A stretch of DNA of 38,040 nt, taken from Paraperlucidibaca sp. Its GTDB lineage: Bacteria; Pseudomonadota; Gammaproteobacteria; Pseudomonadales; Moraxellaceae. A program made the position numbers and the translations under genes. Shown in pieces: positions 7,621 to 17,300 of this stretch. The stretch covers positions 1 to 38,040 of the forward strand of contig JAGPVX010000035.1 in NCBI GenBank assembly GCA_018066805.1, given 5' to 3'. Position 1 is the stretch's first letter; every line of letters starts with the position of its first letter. The notes beneath the pieces are model-generated. The model saw only the letters and a program-made list of their open reading frames with translations, did no database searches and had not been told where the DNA came from.

Positions 7621-8817
7621 TTAGGACGCAACTGCACGTACTTGCCAGCACGCATCAGCATAAAAAAATTCACGATCACAGCCCGCCTCTACCGCGCTTA
7701 ATAAAGCGCCCGGTAGCTGCTGCACAACACGTTGGCCATGAGCTCGCGCTTGGATCATTGCGGCGCGCAGATCAGCATCATCACCAGCGGGCGCAAGTAT
7801 GCCTTGTGTCGCAGCCGTAGCATTGGAAAAATCTAGCCATTGCTTCAAGTCAGCACTGAAGCCAGTCGCCGCACGCGCGCGACCAAAGGCCTCGCCGACA
7901 TGATCATAGCGACCACCCTTTGCCACTTCACGGGCATGGCCAGGCGCATACACGCTAAAGACCAAACCAGTGTGGTAGTGATAGCCGCGGACATCGCCTA
8001 GGTCTAGGGTGAGCACGACATTTGGGTGTGACTGCTGGATGGCAGTAACGACGGCTTGCACATCGGCCAAGGCTTGCGACACGGCGGCTGGGGCATCTGG
8101 CCAAAGCACTTTCGCTTCAGCGAGCACCGAGACATCGCCCGCCAAGCTCGGCAGCGGCAATAAAGCCGCCTGATGCGCAGCGCCAACGCGTGTAGGAATC
8201 GCCTCATGCCATTCGGGCAATGATTTGCGGCTGAGCATGTCGCGCAGACTAGCCTCAGTGTCGCAATCAAGCTCGGCAGCGGCGGCCAAGGCACGGAAAA
8301 CGCCGACATGGCCGAGGTCTAGGTGTAGCTCGCGAGCACCGGCAATGTGTAGGGCATCGAGCGTTAAGCGAATGATTTCAATATCGCTTTCTACGCCGGC
8401 ATGGCCGTAAAGCTCAGCGCCTATTTGTACCGGGCAACGCGAAGCGGCAATACCCATTGGTCGCGTGTGCAGCACCGTGCCGGCGTAGCAATAACGCGCC
8501 GGACCTTCGCTACGAAGGCAATGCGCATCGAGACGAGCAACTTGCGGCGTGGTGTCGGCGCGCACGCCCATCATGCGACCGCTAAGCTGATCGGTGATTT
8601 TAAAGGTGAGGTCGGCAAGATCACGGCCAGATCCCGAAAGTAACGATTCGAGATACTCCATGAGCGGCGGCAGCACTAAGGCATAGCCCCAGCGCGCGAA
8701 ATGATCGAGCAGTTGTCGTCGCAACGACTCTAAGCGTGCAGCCTCGGCAGGCAGCACATCGGCAACGCCATCGGGCAGCAGCCACGCATCCACGGGTTTG
8801 ACCATGCTTTTCGCCAC
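7621..8817 (-). CDS. hisZ: ATP phosphoribosyltransferase regulatory subunit
   Basis: HisZ is a catalytically inactive histidyl-tRNA synthetase paralogue that binds the short form of HisG and makes it active and histidine-sensitive in the first step of histidine synthesis. Class II synthetase-like features are visible: FARWGYALVLPPLMEYLESL near the N-terminus, ITDQLSGRMMGVRADTTPQV (motif 2 region), and VAKGGRYDHVGEAFGRARAATGFS near residue 310. The longest frame starts with GTG at 8817; an ATG follows at 8805. Neither has a clear Shine-Dalgarno, and a terminator ends only about a dozen bases upstream. The order hflC-hisZ-purA supports the call. Confidence 0.95.
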   Translation of the reverse strand: MAKSMVKPVDAWLLPDGVADVLPAEAARLESLRRQLLDHFARWGYALVLPPLMEYLESLLSGSGRDLADLTFKITDQLSGRMMGVRADTTPQVARLDAHCLRSEGPARYCYAGTVLHTRPMGIAASRCPVQIGAELYGHAGVESDIEIIRLTLDALHIAGARELHLDLGHVGVFRALAAAAELDCDTEASLRDMLSRKSLPEWHEAIPTRVGAAHQAALLPLPSLAGDVSVLAEAKVLWPDAPAAVSQALADVQAVVTAIQQSHPNVVLTLDLGDVRGYHYHTGLVFSVYAPGHAREVAKGGRYDHVGEAFGRARAATGFSADLKQWLDFSNATAATQGILAPAGDDADLRAAMIQARAHGQRVVQQLPGALLSAVEAGCDREFFYADACWQVRAVAS

Positions 8818-8828
8818 TAATTAGACAC

Positions 8829-8852
8829 AAAAAAACCGAGCGGCACTCGGTT
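8829..8852 (-). terminator. Rho-independent terminator after hflC, just before hisZ
   Basis: Read leftwards, AACCGAG and CTCGGTT (8834-8852) form a 7-bp stem with a 5-base loop, followed by a run of seven T (complement of 8829-8835). It comes about 75 bases after the hflC stop and 12 before the hisZ start, so it should end most transcripts of the hfq-hflX-hflKC unit. Confidence 0.85.
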
Positions 8853-8928
8853 CGGGGGAGTTTATCACAGGCTGTTGCAGCTTGCCCAAACTCGGTGGCT
8901 CAGTATCTCGCTGAGCCACCGAAATTGC

Positions 8929-9798
8929 TTATTTACCAGGCTTGCGCATGTACTTGAGGAACTCGCTATCTGATTTCAGCACGAGCACATCATCGCTACG
9001 ATTGAAGCTGTTGCGATAGGCCTGCAATGAGCGATAGAAGCTGTAGAACTCGGTGTCTTGACCGAAAGCTTTACGAGCAATCAGGGCAACCTGAGCATCA
9101 CCTTCACCGCGCAATGTTTCCGCTTGGCGATAGGCATCAGCCAAAATCACGCGCTGCTGGCGATCGGCCTCTGATTTGATGCGATCAGACATCTCAGTAC
9201 CTTGAGCACGATGCTCGCGAGCTTCACGCTCACGCTCTGTGCGCATACGGTTATAGATGGACTCAACCGTGGATTGCGGGAAGTCGACGCGCTTAACACG
9301 CACATCCACCACCTCAATACCAAACTCGCGCATGGCAACGGTGTTAACGGCCTTAGTTAAGTTCAGCATGAGCTGCTCACGCTGACCGGCAACAACTTCG
9401 TGCACATCACGCTCGGAAACACGGTTTTTCAGGCCGTCACGCACCAGTGGCATGAGGCGAGATTCCGCCTCCAAGGCTAAGCCGCCAGTAGCAGTGAAGT
9501 AGCGCTTCACATCATTAACGCGCCACATAACGTAGGCATCGATGATCAGGAACTTGCTTTCTTTGGTCAAAAACTCGGTGCGCTCAGAATCGCTAACCTG
9601 TAGACGGCCATCGAAACGACGAACTTCGTGCACCAATGGGATCTTGAAGTGCAGGCCAGGCTTCAAATCTGCCTCAACGACCTCACCAAAGCGCAGCAAA
9701 ACTGCCCGCTCAGTGGCTTGCACGGTATAGAACATGGCATTGGCCAAAAACAGCACAACGAGGGTGGCGTATAACGCCGACATACTACGCGATGGCAT
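8929..9798 (-). CDS. hflC: FtsH protease modulator HflC
   Basis: HflC pairs with HflK in the large SPFH-family cage around the FtsH protease in the inner membrane and modulates degradation of membrane proteins. The 289-aa protein has an N-terminal signal-anchor (about residues 7-25, LYATLVVLFLANAMFYTV), then the SPFH/band 7 domain (ERAVLLRFGEV to about residue 200, with VKRVDFPQSTVESIYNRMRT), and a helical region with AEGD-like GEGDAQVALIARKAF. Its ATG overlaps the hflK TAA (TAATG), so translation is coupled. Confidence 0.97.
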   Translation of the reverse strand: MPSRSMSALYATLVVLFLANAMFYTVQATERAVLLRFGEVVEADLKPGLHFKIPLVHEVRRFDGRLQVSDSERTEFLTKESKFLIIDAYVMWRVNDVKRYFTATGGLALEAESRLMPLVRDGLKNRVSERDVHEVVAGQREQLMLNLTKAVNTVAMREFGIEVVDVRVKRVDFPQSTVESIYNRMRTEREREAREHRAQGTEMSDRIKSEADRQQRVILADAYRQAETLRGEGDAQVALIARKAFGQDTEFYSFYRSLQAYRNSFNRSDDVLVLKSDSEFLKYMRKPGK

Positions 9799-10913
9799 TA
9801 GCGGGCTCCCTCCAACGTACGGCCAGAACGCTCAGCGTCTCGCAGATTGCCGGTGCTAGCCGGCGGAATGTATGGTGATGTACCGCCTGCGGCAGGCGCA
9901 GCGGTGGCAGCAGCTGCCGCGGCAGCCATCGGTAAATACAGCAGTGGCGCTGCGCCACCGGGCTCAACCACAACCTTACGATTGCTCGCCATGATCACTT
10001 CCATGGCATCTAAATACATACGGCTACGCATGACTTGTGGGTTCAAGCGATACTCGGCCAATAGGCCTTGAAAGCGCGAGGCATTACCTGTGGCGCGATC
10101 GATAACCTCTTGCTTATAACCATTAGCATCAGCAATGAGTCGAGCGCCCTGACCTCGAGCCTCTGGCACAATACCGTTAGCGTAGGTTTCAGCCTGGTTT
10201 TTCAGACGTTCTTTGTCTTCTTTAGCGCGAATCACGTCGTCAAAGGCGGCCTTCACATCTTTCGGCGGCAATGCTTCCAAAATGTTGACGTTACGCACGC
10301 TAATGCCTGAGCTATAGCGATCCAAATACGACTGCAAACGCGGCAGCATATCTTGCGCGAGCTTGGCGCGGCCCTCGCCCAATACTTGCGTCATTTTTGC
10401 GCTACCAACTTCGTGGCGCAGCGCCGACTCAGTGGCATGCGTCAGTGTCGACTCAGGATTAGCAATCGCGAGCACATAGTTTTTGGGGTCTGAAATGCGG
10501 TATTGCACGGTCAGTGAGATATCAACAATGTTTTCATCTTCAGTGATCATGCTGGCGTTAAGCGGCATCTGCTCGGTGCGCTCAACGTTAACCTTACGCA
10601 CGCTATCCATCAGCGTGGGGCGCCAATGCAAGCCAGCCGTTTCTACCTTGGAGTATTCACCAAAGCGAAATACCACGGCGCGCTCGGCTTGCTCGACACG
10701 ATAAAAACCAAAGATCACCCAGAGCGCGACCGCACCAACGAGCAGCAAGCGCGTTAGCTGCTTTTCGCCATTGGGATCGCCGCCACCGAATACGCTTTGC
10801 AGCTTATCGAATAGAGGATTGCTTTTATTGCCACCGCCGGAAGGCTTACGCCCGCCCCACGGATCGCGATTACCGCTCGGGTCTTGCCCCGAACCGGGTT
10901 GATTCCACGCCAT
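9798..10913 (-). CDS. hflK: FtsH protease modulator HflK
   Basis: HflK is the partner of HflC in the HflKC complex that controls FtsH. The 371-aa protein shows the family layout: a Gly/Pro/Asn-rich cytoplasmic N-terminus (about 1-45), one transmembrane helix (LLLVGAVALWVIFGFYRV, about 56-73), then band 7/SPFH domain (ERAVVFRFGEYSKVETAGLH) through VNILEALPPKDVKAAFDDV. The C-terminal tail is unusual for its alanine run (near residue 328) and Pro/Gly content and is probably disordered. It lies 28 bases after hflX on the same strand. Confidence 0.97.
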   Translation of the reverse strand: MAWNQPGSGQDPSGNRDPWGGRKPSGGGNKSNPLFDKLQSVFGGGDPNGEKQLTRLLLVGAVALWVIFGFYRVEQAERAVVFRFGEYSKVETAGLHWRPTLMDSVRKVNVERTEQMPLNASMITEDENIVDISLTVQYRISDPKNYVLAIANPESTLTHATESALRHEVGSAKMTQVLGEGRAKLAQDMLPRLQSYLDRYSSGISVRNVNILEALPPKDVKAAFDDVIRAKEDKERLKNQAETYANGIVPEARGQGARLIADANGYKQEVIDRATGNASRFQGLLAEYRLNPQVMRSRMYLDAMEVIMASNRKVVVEPGGAAPLLYLPMAAAAAAATAAPAAGGTSPYIPPASTGNLRDAERSGRTLEGAR

Positions 10914-10941
10914 CTGGCACTCCTAGCTTGCTATAACTGTC

Positions 10942-12243
10942 TTAACCAACGCCGGCCTCTAAGACCACGTCAGCGCGCACCAACCCCTCACGAGCGAGGC
11001 ATTGGGCTAAATCCGGAGCCTGTATGCGCACGCACAAACGGCTACCACCACTATCATCGGGAAGCTCAGACTCTACCACTCCTAAGCCATAGAATCGCGC
11101 CCGTAATCGCGCCAAATCTGGTGTCATTTCCAAGGTAAGCGTTTCCCATGGTGCCGACACGCATAACTGCATGGCCTGCAAGAGTAAATCTAAGCCCTCG
11201 CCATCGCGCGCAGAAACCCATACCGCCTGCGGCCTACCCTCTTCATCGTAATCAATACGCGGCTCTTGATCTGGCAACGAGTCTAACTTGTTGTAAACCA
11301 ACAAAATAGGTGCAGTTGCGCCAACCTCTTCAAGCACTTCGTTGACGGCTCGCAAATGCAGGTCACGATCAACGCTGGCAGCATCGACAATATGTAAGAG
11401 CAAGTCGGCCTGCGCTGTCTCTTCTAATGTCGCGCGAAAGGCATCGACTAATTGATGTGGCAAATGCCGCACAAAGCCTACTGTGTCGGCCAACACGGTA
11501 GGACCAATGCCATCGAGCTGAATACGCCGCAGCGTTGGATCTAGCGTGGCAAACAGAAGATCGGCGGCGTATGCATCGGCACCGGCCAAGCGATTAAACA
11601 GCGTCGACTTACCTGCGTTGGTGTAGCCGACTAGCGAGATGGTTGGTACGCCGGCTTTTTGTCGTGCCGCGCGACCTTGCGCTCGCGTTTGACGAACTTT
11701 CTCTAAGCGCTCTTTCAATGAGCTGATGCGCAAGCGCAGCAAACGCCGATCGGTCTCTAACTGAGTTTCACCCGGACCGCGCAGACCGATACCGCCTTTC
11801 TGTCGCTCAAGGTGAGTCCAGCCTCGCACTAAACGCGAGGACAGATGGTCAAGCTGAGCTAGCTCAACCTGCAATTTGCCTTCATGAGTTCGGGCGCGCT
11901 GGGCGAAAATATCCAAAATGAGGCCGGTGCGATCGAGCACACGGCATTGCAAAATACGCTCAAGATTGCGCTCTTGCGCCGGAGTTAAGGCGTGGTTAAA
12001 CAGCACGACCTCGGCATTGAGCTGTTTAACGGCCTCGGCAATTTCTTCGACTTTGCCAGAACCAGCATACAGCTTAGGGTCGGGGCGCTGACGCGAACCA
12101 GTGATGACCGCCAACACCGCGACATCGGCCGACTTAGCCAGTAGCTGAAACTCATCTAGGTCTTCGTCTTGGCCATGCTGGCGCAGAGACAAGTGCACTA
12201 AAACAGCACCTTCGCCACCACTCGGACGCTCAAAATATTCCAT
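10942..12243 (-). CDS. hflX: Ribosome-associated GTPase HflX
   Basis: HflX binds the large ribosomal subunit and splits stalled 70S ribosomes under stress. The 433-aa protein has the HflX N-terminal domain with YAGSGKVEEI and FNHALTPAQERNLE (about 60-115), a coiled linker with GGIGLRGPGETQLETDRR, then the G domain: G1 GYTNAGKSTLFNRL (about 206-219), G3 DTVGFVRHLP, and G4 NKLD. A short C-terminal domain follows. The linker motif is specific to HflX. It lies between hfq and hflK, its usual place. Confidence 0.97.
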   Translation of the reverse strand: MEYFERPSGGEGAVLVHLSLRQHGQDEDLDEFQLLAKSADVAVLAVITGSRQRPDPKLYAGSGKVEEIAEAVKQLNAEVVLFNHALTPAQERNLERILQCRVLDRTGLILDIFAQRARTHEGKLQVELAQLDHLSSRLVRGWTHLERQKGGIGLRGPGETQLETDRRLLRLRISSLKERLEKVRQTRAQGRAARQKAGVPTISLVGYTNAGKSTLFNRLAGADAYAADLLFATLDPTLRRIQLDGIGPTVLADTVGFVRHLPHQLVDAFRATLEETAQADLLLHIVDAASVDRDLHLRAVNEVLEEVGATAPILLVYNKLDSLPDQEPRIDYDEEGRPQAVWVSARDGEGLDLLLQAMQLCVSAPWETLTLEMTPDLARLRARFYGLGVVESELPDDSGGSRLCVRIQAPDLAQCLAREGLVRADVVLEAGVG

Positions 12244-12268
12244 TCAGGCCCTTAAGCTCAGATATGAC

Positions 12269-12291
12269 TGCGCCGCCGATGTGGCGGCGCA
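12269..12291. other. Perfect 9-bp hairpin between hfq and hflX
   Basis: TGCGCCGCC (12269-12277) and GGCGGCGCA (12283-12291) pair fully around a 5-base loop. On the minus strand, the direction of transcription, no T-run follows the stem (the T-run precedes it), so it does not look like a classical terminator. It may be an attenuator, a processing site or a stabiliser of the hfq message 3' end. Confidence 0.6.
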
Positions 12292-12307
12292 AAAAGGCAA
12301 AAACAAC

Positions 12308-12622
12308 TTAAAGAAATGCAGGTTGAGTATCGTCATCATCCAAGTCTTCTAATGATGACTCGAGAGAGCCAACACCAGAGCTGCCGACAGGAACTGTGCT
12401 GCCTGGCAATACCGTGCGTGGGTTACGCGCTGGCACCACAGTGGAGATTGCGTGCTTATAAACCATTTGGCTGACGGTGTTTTTCAACAGCACCACGTAT
12501 TGGTCAAATGATTCGATTTGGCCCTGCAATTTAATGCCATTCACCAAAAAAATTGATACGGGAATGCGCTCTTTGCGCAGGGCATTTAGAAACGGGTCTT
12601 GCAGGGTTTGACCTTTTGACAT
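12308..12622 (-). CDS. hfq: RNA chaperone Hfq
   Basis: Hfq is the hexameric Sm-like protein that pairs small RNAs with messages. The chosen start (12622) gives [18 protein letters not shown], the conserved N-terminus, with GGAG eight bases upstream; a longer frame runs to 12712 but has no homology. Visible motifs are Sm1 ([20 protein letters not shown], with I for V) and Sm2 ([13 protein letters not shown]). The 104-aa length includes a non-conserved acidic tail (LEDLDDDDT) of the kind found in many gammaproteobacteria. It lies between miaA and hflX, as expected. Confidence 0.97.
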   Translation of the reverse strand: MSKGQTLQDPFLNALRKERIPVSIFLVNGIKLQGQIESFDQYVVLLKNTVSQMVYKHAISTVVPARNPRTVLPGSTVPVGSSGVGSLESSLEDLDDDDTQPAFL

Positions 12623-12765
12623 GGATAATCTCCGGTGGCGAACGAGGCCACATACATATAACAGCGTATAACCGCTGATTGGCGGCTCCCTACAAAGCAG
12701 GAATAACGACACTCAAAGCAGTGCGCCTACGATTACTGTGGGGTGAGTGCTGCGCTTTTTCAAGT

Positions 12766-13713
12766 CTACGACGATAAAAGGTCTTCGACGAAAGGCAATG
12801 TAGCGCTCGACAGTGGGTCTAGCCAGGTCGCCGCAGTGAAGCTACGCAGCCATGTCAGCTGGCGCTTGGCAAGCTGACGAGTGGCGAAAATGCCGCGATT
12901 GCGCAGTTCGTCGCGATCGTATTCGCCATCTAAATGCTCCCAAGCTTGGCGATAACCAACCGAGCGCATCGATGGCATGGTCGGCAACAGGTCACCACGC
13001 GCGCGTATAGTTTCGACTTCCGCAATGAAGCCCTGCGCCAACATGAGATCGAAGCGCTGGGCAATGCGCTCATGCAGCAAGGCGCGATCTGGCGGCGATA
13101 GCGCCAGCCAGTGCATACGATACGGCAGCGGCTCTGGCTCGGGTTGTTCGGCATGCCATTGCGTGAGGGTCTTGCCGGTGAGCATCCAAACCTCTAAGGC
13201 ACGCTGCAGGCGCTGACTGTCGTGCGGCGTGATACGCGCGGCGGCAACTGGATCAACGGCTTGCAAGCGCTGATGCAGTGCTGGCCAACCGTGAGTCTCG
13301 GCATCGCGTAATAATTCGGCGCGTAGCTCGGCATCAGCCTCGGGCAAATTCGCGAGGCCATCACGCAAGACTTTGAAATAAAGCATGGTGCCGCCGACTA
13401 AGATTGGCACTTTGCCAGCGGCAGATATTTCGGCCATGGCTTTGAGAGCATCACTACGAAACTCAGCGGCGGAGTAGCTTTGATTTGGCTCAATAATGTC
13501 GATGAGGCGATGCGGCGCTCGTGCTAGTTCATCGGCAGTGGGTTTGGCGGTGCCGATGTCCATGCCGCGATAAATCATGCTGGAGTCGACCGAAATAATC
13601 TCGCCGATGCCTTTTTCGACTAGGGCGATAGCCAGTGCGGTTTTACCGGCAGCGGTTGGCCCCATAATGCAGAGCGCGGGCGGCAATGCTTGCGACTCAG
13701 ACGAGGCCGCCAT
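12766..13713 (-). CDS. miaA: tRNA dimethylallyltransferase
   Basis: MiaA adds a dimethylallyl group to A37 of tRNAs that read codons starting with U. The 315-aa protein has the P-loop [14 protein letters not shown] (residues 18-31), the substrate motif [39 protein letters not shown] and, further on, [13 protein letters not shown]. The C-terminal [14 protein letters not shown] and [13 protein letters not shown] are also typical. It starts one base inside the mutL stop, so the two are translationally linked. Confidence 0.97.
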   Translation of the reverse strand: MAASSESQALPPALCIMGPTAAGKTALAIALVEKGIGEIISVDSSMIYRGMDIGTAKPTADELARAPHRLIDIIEPNQSYSAAEFRSDALKAMAEISAAGKVPILVGGTMLYFKVLRDGLANLPEADAELRAELLRDAETHGWPALHQRLQAVDPVAAARITPHDSQRLQRALEVWMLTGKTLTQWHAEQPEPEPLPYRMHWLALSPPDRALLHERIAQRFDLMLAQGFIAEVETIRARGDLLPTMPSMRSVGYRQAWEHLDGEYDRDELRNRGIFATRQLAKRQLTWLRSFTAATWLDPLSSATLPFVEDLLSS

Positions 13714-15533
13714 CAGCGACCTCGCATAAATAAGCGATCAAGCTCAGCCAAACTCAGGCGCGTCCATGTTGGGCGGCCATGGTTGCACTGGCCGCTACGC
13801 TCGGTGGCCTCCATATCGCGCAGCAAAGCATTCATTTCCGGGATGCTCAATTGGCGATTCGCCCGCACCGCGCCGTGACAGGCCATGGTGCCGAGCAATG
13901 TATTTTGTTGCTCCTCAACACGACGAGTTTGGCCGTGCACGAGCAAGTCCGCCAGCACATCGCGCAATAAAGCCGCAGCATCGGCTTGAGCCAACACTGC
14001 CGGCAATGAACGAATCAGCACCGTCTCTGGGCCTAAGCGCTGCGTTTCAATGCCCATAGCTAGCAATGCCTGCATTTCAGATTCAGCAATATCGGCTTCG
14101 CGCTGACTCAGCGCCACACTCAACGGGACTAGTAGCGGCTGACAAACCACGCCAGCATCAGCTTGCTGCTGCTTTAGGCGCTCATAAACAATGCGCTCAT
14201 GGGCGGCGTGCATATCGACCAAGACTAAGCCTTCAGTGTTTTGCGCCAAGACATAAACGCCATGAAGCTGGGCGATGGCGTAGCCCAAAACTGGCGTATT
14301 GGTGGCTTGCTCAGCAGGCATGCTAGGCGCTTCAGTTCCGCCCGCTAAATAGCTGGCAAAACCATCGCGCGCAGGAGCACTGGAGCGCCAATCTAGCCCG
14401 CCTTGCTGAGGGGAGTAGTTGGGCTGCCAGGCTTGTGGCTCAGACTGTGATGCAGCGCTTGCCGTAGCCATCGAAGCAAAAGCCTGCTCAGCGGCTGGAG
14501 CCAAAGATCCCGTAGGCTGCGCATCATCGGGACGCACTTCTGCTAAAGCGCGATGCAAGCCACGATAAATCAGGTCATGCACCAAGCGATGCTCGCGAAA
14601 ACGCACTTCATGCTTGGTTGGATGCACGTTGACATCGACAGTGCCGGGGTCGATGTCCAAAAACAGCACAAACGCCGGATGACGGCCGTGATACAGCACA
14701 TCGGCATAGGCTTGACGCACTGCGTGCGAAACCACTTTATCGCGCACCATGCGGCCATTAACGAAGAAGTATTGCAGATCGGCTTGAGCCCGCGAAAACG
14801 TCGGCAGGCCCAACCAACCATGCAGGCGCGCGCCGGCAGCCTCTTGATCTAGTGGATGCGCTGCGGCAACAAACTGCGGCCCACAAATATGGCTTAAACG
14901 CCGCAGCATCTCTGCCTCGCTAGTCGCAGGCTTCAGCTGCCATAACACGCGCGCATTGTGCGTAAGGCTGAATGATACTTGCGGCGAGACCAGCGCCAAG
15001 CGCCGCACAACTTCTTCTAAATGGCGAAACTCGGTGGCCTCGGTACGCATAAATTTGCGCCGAGCCGGTGTATTAAAAAATAAATCGCGCACCTCGACCG
15101 AGGTGCCGCGTGGATGCCGCGCCGGCTCAATCACCGCCGACATATCGCGGCCCTCAGTGCGCACCGACCAGCCCAAGCCTGTCGTGTCGGTGCTTGAGGT
15201 CAGCGTTAAGCGAGACACCGACGCAATGGATGCCAGCGCTTCGCCGCGAAAGCCTAGTGTGGCCACGGCCTCGAGATCATCGACATGATGGATTTTGCTG
15301 GTGGCGTGGCGCGCTAACGCCAAAGGCAGATCATCTTGGGCGATACCGTCGCCATCATCACGCACACGCAGGCAGGCCAAACCACCCTGCTCAATATGCA
15401 CATCGATAGCGCGGGCACCGGCATCAAGCGCATTTTCAATCAGCTCTTTAACCACCGATGCCGGCCGCTCAACCACTTCACCAGCGGCAATTTGGTTAGC
15501 TAGGCGAGCATCTAAAAGCGCTATGCGGGCCAC
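13713..15533 (-). CDS. mutL: DNA mismatch repair protein MutL with endonuclease motif
   Basis: MutL links MutS mismatch recognition to strand removal. The GHKL ATPase motifs are [11 protein letters not shown] (residues 31-41), DDGDGI, and [18 protein letters not shown]. The linker (about 340-415) is rich in Ala, Pro, Ser and Gln. The C-terminal domain carries [12 protein letters not shown] (from about 440), which fits the DQHA(X)2E(X)4E metal-dependent endonuclease motif with Met for Gln, plus ACHGAVRA (about 551) and CNHGRPT (about 583). Such MutL proteins nick DNA themselves and occur in bacteria without MutH, such as Pseudomonas. It follows the amidase gene by three bases. Confidence 0.97.
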   Translation of the reverse strand: MARIALLDARLANQIAAGEVVERPASVVKELIENALDAGARAIDVHIEQGGLACLRVRDDGDGIAQDDLPLALARHATSKIHHVDDLEAVATLGFRGEALASIASVSRLTLTSSTDTTGLGWSVRTEGRDMSAVIEPARHPRGTSVEVRDLFFNTPARRKFMRTEATEFRHLEEVVRRLALVSPQVSFSLTHNARVLWQLKPATSEAEMLRRLSHICGPQFVAAAHPLDQEAAGARLHGWLGLPTFSRAQADLQYFFVNGRMVRDKVVSHAVRQAYADVLYHGRHPAFVLFLDIDPGTVDVNVHPTKHEVRFREHRLVHDLIYRGLHRALAEVRPDDAQPTGSLAPAAEQAFASMATASAASQSEPQAWQPNYSPQQGGLDWRSSAPARDGFASYLAGGTEAPSMPAEQATNTPVLGYAIAQLHGVYVLAQNTEGLVLVDMHAAHERIVYERLKQQQADAGVVCQPLLVPLSVALSQREADIAESEMQALLAMGIETQRLGPETVLIRSLPAVLAQADAAALLRDVLADLLVHGQTRRVEEQQNTLLGTMACHGAVRANRQLSIPEMNALLRDMEATERSGQCNHGRPTWTRLSLAELDRLFMRGR

Positions 15534-15536
15534 GAA

Positions 15537-16745
15537 TTAATCTCGGTCAAACCAAGTGCCGGGCACTGGAAATTGTTGGCAAAAACGCACAACAGCCGCA
15601 CCAATCGCCTGCGCCACATCACGCTGATAGCTCGCACTAATTAGGCGATCTTCTTCATCAGCATTAGAAATAAACCCAGTCTCAACCAAAAGCGACACCA
15701 TACCCGGCTCTTTTAATACCGCAAAGCCAGCTTGCTCGACACGCTTGCTATGCAGTCGATTCACAACATTAGGCAGCGACTGCAAAATCAGCTTACCCAT
15801 TTCTAGGCTGTGCTTAAGCGTTCCTTCCACCATCATGCCGGCGAGCATATCGGTTAAATCATCATTCTCAGCAACCACACCACCGATCAAATCAGACTTG
15901 TTTTCTTGCTCGGCGAGCTGTTGCGCAAAGCGCGAGGTCGCACCTTTGGCACCCTGCAATGACAGGGCAAAAACCGAGGCGCCATTTGCAGAGCGGTTAG
16001 CTGCGGAGTCGGCATGCACCGAAATAAAAATATCGGCCTTATGTTCATATCGCGCAATTTTCCGCCGCTGCTGTAGCGGAATAAAGAAGTCGCTGTCGCG
16101 AGTTAGTCGAGCCGTAATGCCTTTTTGCTTGCCCAAATAATCGGCCAATGACCGGGCAATGGCTAAAGTTACGTGCTTTTCATAGGTGCCACGACGACCA
16201 ATAGCGCCGGGATCCTGACCTCCATGTCCAGCGTCGATGCTGACAATAATGTCTCGGCCATTTTTCTTGCCCGCAAACAAACCACCAAACACTGAGGTTG
16301 GCTCAGGCTTGACGATAGGCGCTGGCGATGCCGCTGCTGTGGCTATTTTCCCCGAAGCCACCACGCCTAAATCTATGACTAGGCGATACATACCTTGGGC
16401 ATTCACTGGCAGCATGAAAATGGCGGCCTCAGCCTCTTCGTTCAACTCAACAATGAGCTTGCTACGACTGCCGCTACCATTGAGTGACATGCGTTGCACT
16501 GGACCAACCTGCGATGGAAAGTCCCGTGCCGAAAGTCGCGTTGTCGTATTTGGCACAGTAACGACTAAACGCCCAGGCGAAGTTTCTTCGCTAACGCGAA
16601 ATTCGGTATTGCTGGAAAACTCAACCACCAAGCGTGTTTTGCCCTCATAGTTGCCAGTGCGGGCGCCGACTAGCTCTGCCGCCTGCGCTCCTAGCGCCAT
16701 GACACAACACATCAGCAACAACAGTTGCTGTATCCATTTATTCAT
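15537..16745 (-). CDS. N-acetylmuramoyl-L-alanine amidase with AMIN domain
   Basis: This periplasmic enzyme cuts the amide bond between MurNAc and the stem peptide and splits septal peptidoglycan during division. A signal peptide covers residues 1-22 ([17 protein letters not shown]). An AMIN domain (about 25-130) targets the septum. A catalytic Amidase_3 domain begins at about residue 170: [19 protein letters not shown] (first Zn His), [14 protein letters not shown] (second Zn His) and [10 protein letters not shown] (catalytic Glu). At 402 aa it has no C-terminal LysM, so it resembles AmiC more than AmiB. It overlaps tsaE by four bases and would need an EnvC- or NlpD-type activator. Confidence 0.93.
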   Translation of the reverse strand: MNKWIQQLLLLMCCVMALGAQAAELVGARTGNYEGKTRLVVEFSSNTEFRVSEETSPGRLVVTVPNTTTRLSARDFPSQVGPVQRMSLNGSGSRSKLIVELNEEAEAAIFMLPVNAQGMYRLVIDLGVVASGKIATAAASPAPIVKPEPTSVFGGLFAGKKNGRDIIVSIDAGHGGQDPGAIGRRGTYEKHVTLAIARSLADYLGKQKGITARLTRDSDFFIPLQQRRKIARYEHKADIFISVHADSAANRSANGASVFALSLQGAKGATSRFAQQLAEQENKSDLIGGVVAENDDLTDMLAGMMVEGTLKHSLEMGKLILQSLPNVVNRLHSKRVEQAGFAVLKEPGMVSLLVETGFISNADEEDRLISASYQRDVAQAIGAAVVRFCQQFPVPGTWFDRD

Positions 16746-17257
16746 ACCAGTCTCGCTAATAGTTGCTCGCCACGCAGCGTATGCGCCGTGATGGTGGCTA
16801 CGCGCCCGTCAGCCAACTCGTGGCTCACCGGCGCTAAAGAAATGTCCCAATCTGGCGTTGGCAGCAAGGGCTCGCCTTGCGACGGCCACTCCACCAAGCT
16901 CAGCTGATCAGATGAAAAATAGTCACGAAAGCCAATCAGCTCTAACTCTTCCGGATCGATCAACCGATATAAATCGAAATGATTCACCGTATTGCCGTTT
17001 AAAACGTAGGGCTCAACCAAGGTGTAGGTTGGACTTTTAACTGCGCCCTGATGCCCCAATGTCTGCAATAAGCCTCGCACCAATGTGGTTTTGCCAGCAC
17101 CTAAGTCGCCTTGCAAATACACCGTCGCGCCGCAGACATCGGTCGCAAAACACGCGCGCGCAATGTCTCCGCCCAGCTGCTCGGTAGCTGATGCATCGGG
17201 CAGCGCCCGCTGATAGCGAGTTAATGTAGCTACTGTAGGGGCTAAACGGCTGGTCAT
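16742..17257 (-). CDS. tsaE: tRNA threonylcarbamoyladenosine biosynthesis ATPase TsaE
   Basis: TsaE is the ATPase that works with TsaB and TsaD to attach threonylcarbamoyl to A37 of ANN-decoding tRNAs. The 171-aa protein has Walker [17 protein letters not shown] at about residues 51-66, then [10 protein letters not shown] and [18 protein letters not shown], all typical. [11 protein letters not shown] completes the conserved core. The 5' end faces queG 43 bases away, so the divergent promoters lie in 17258-17300. The downstream amidase gene overlaps it by four bases. Confidence 0.95.
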   Translation of the reverse strand: MTSRLAPTVATLTRYQRALPDASATEQLGGDIARACFATDVCGATVYLQGDLGAGKTTLVRGLLQTLGHQGAVKSPTYTLVEPYVLNGNTVNHFDLYRLIDPEELELIGFRDYFSSDQLSLVEWPSQGEPLLPTPDWDISLAPVSHELADGRVATITAHTLRGEQLLARLV

Positions 17258-17300
17258 AGCAATGGCTTACAGATGGTGACTAACTGCTAAGGATGTCAGA

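Noticed and set aside
12623-12712. Upstream extension of hfq to 134 codons
   Set aside because: The conserved Hfq N-terminus begins at 12622 with a good Shine-Dalgarno; the extra 30 residues have no family resemblance.
13766-15540. Several long plus-strand frames opposite mutL
   Set aside because: They are antisense to a well-supported gene, rich in residues expected from complementing GC-rich codons, and match no family.
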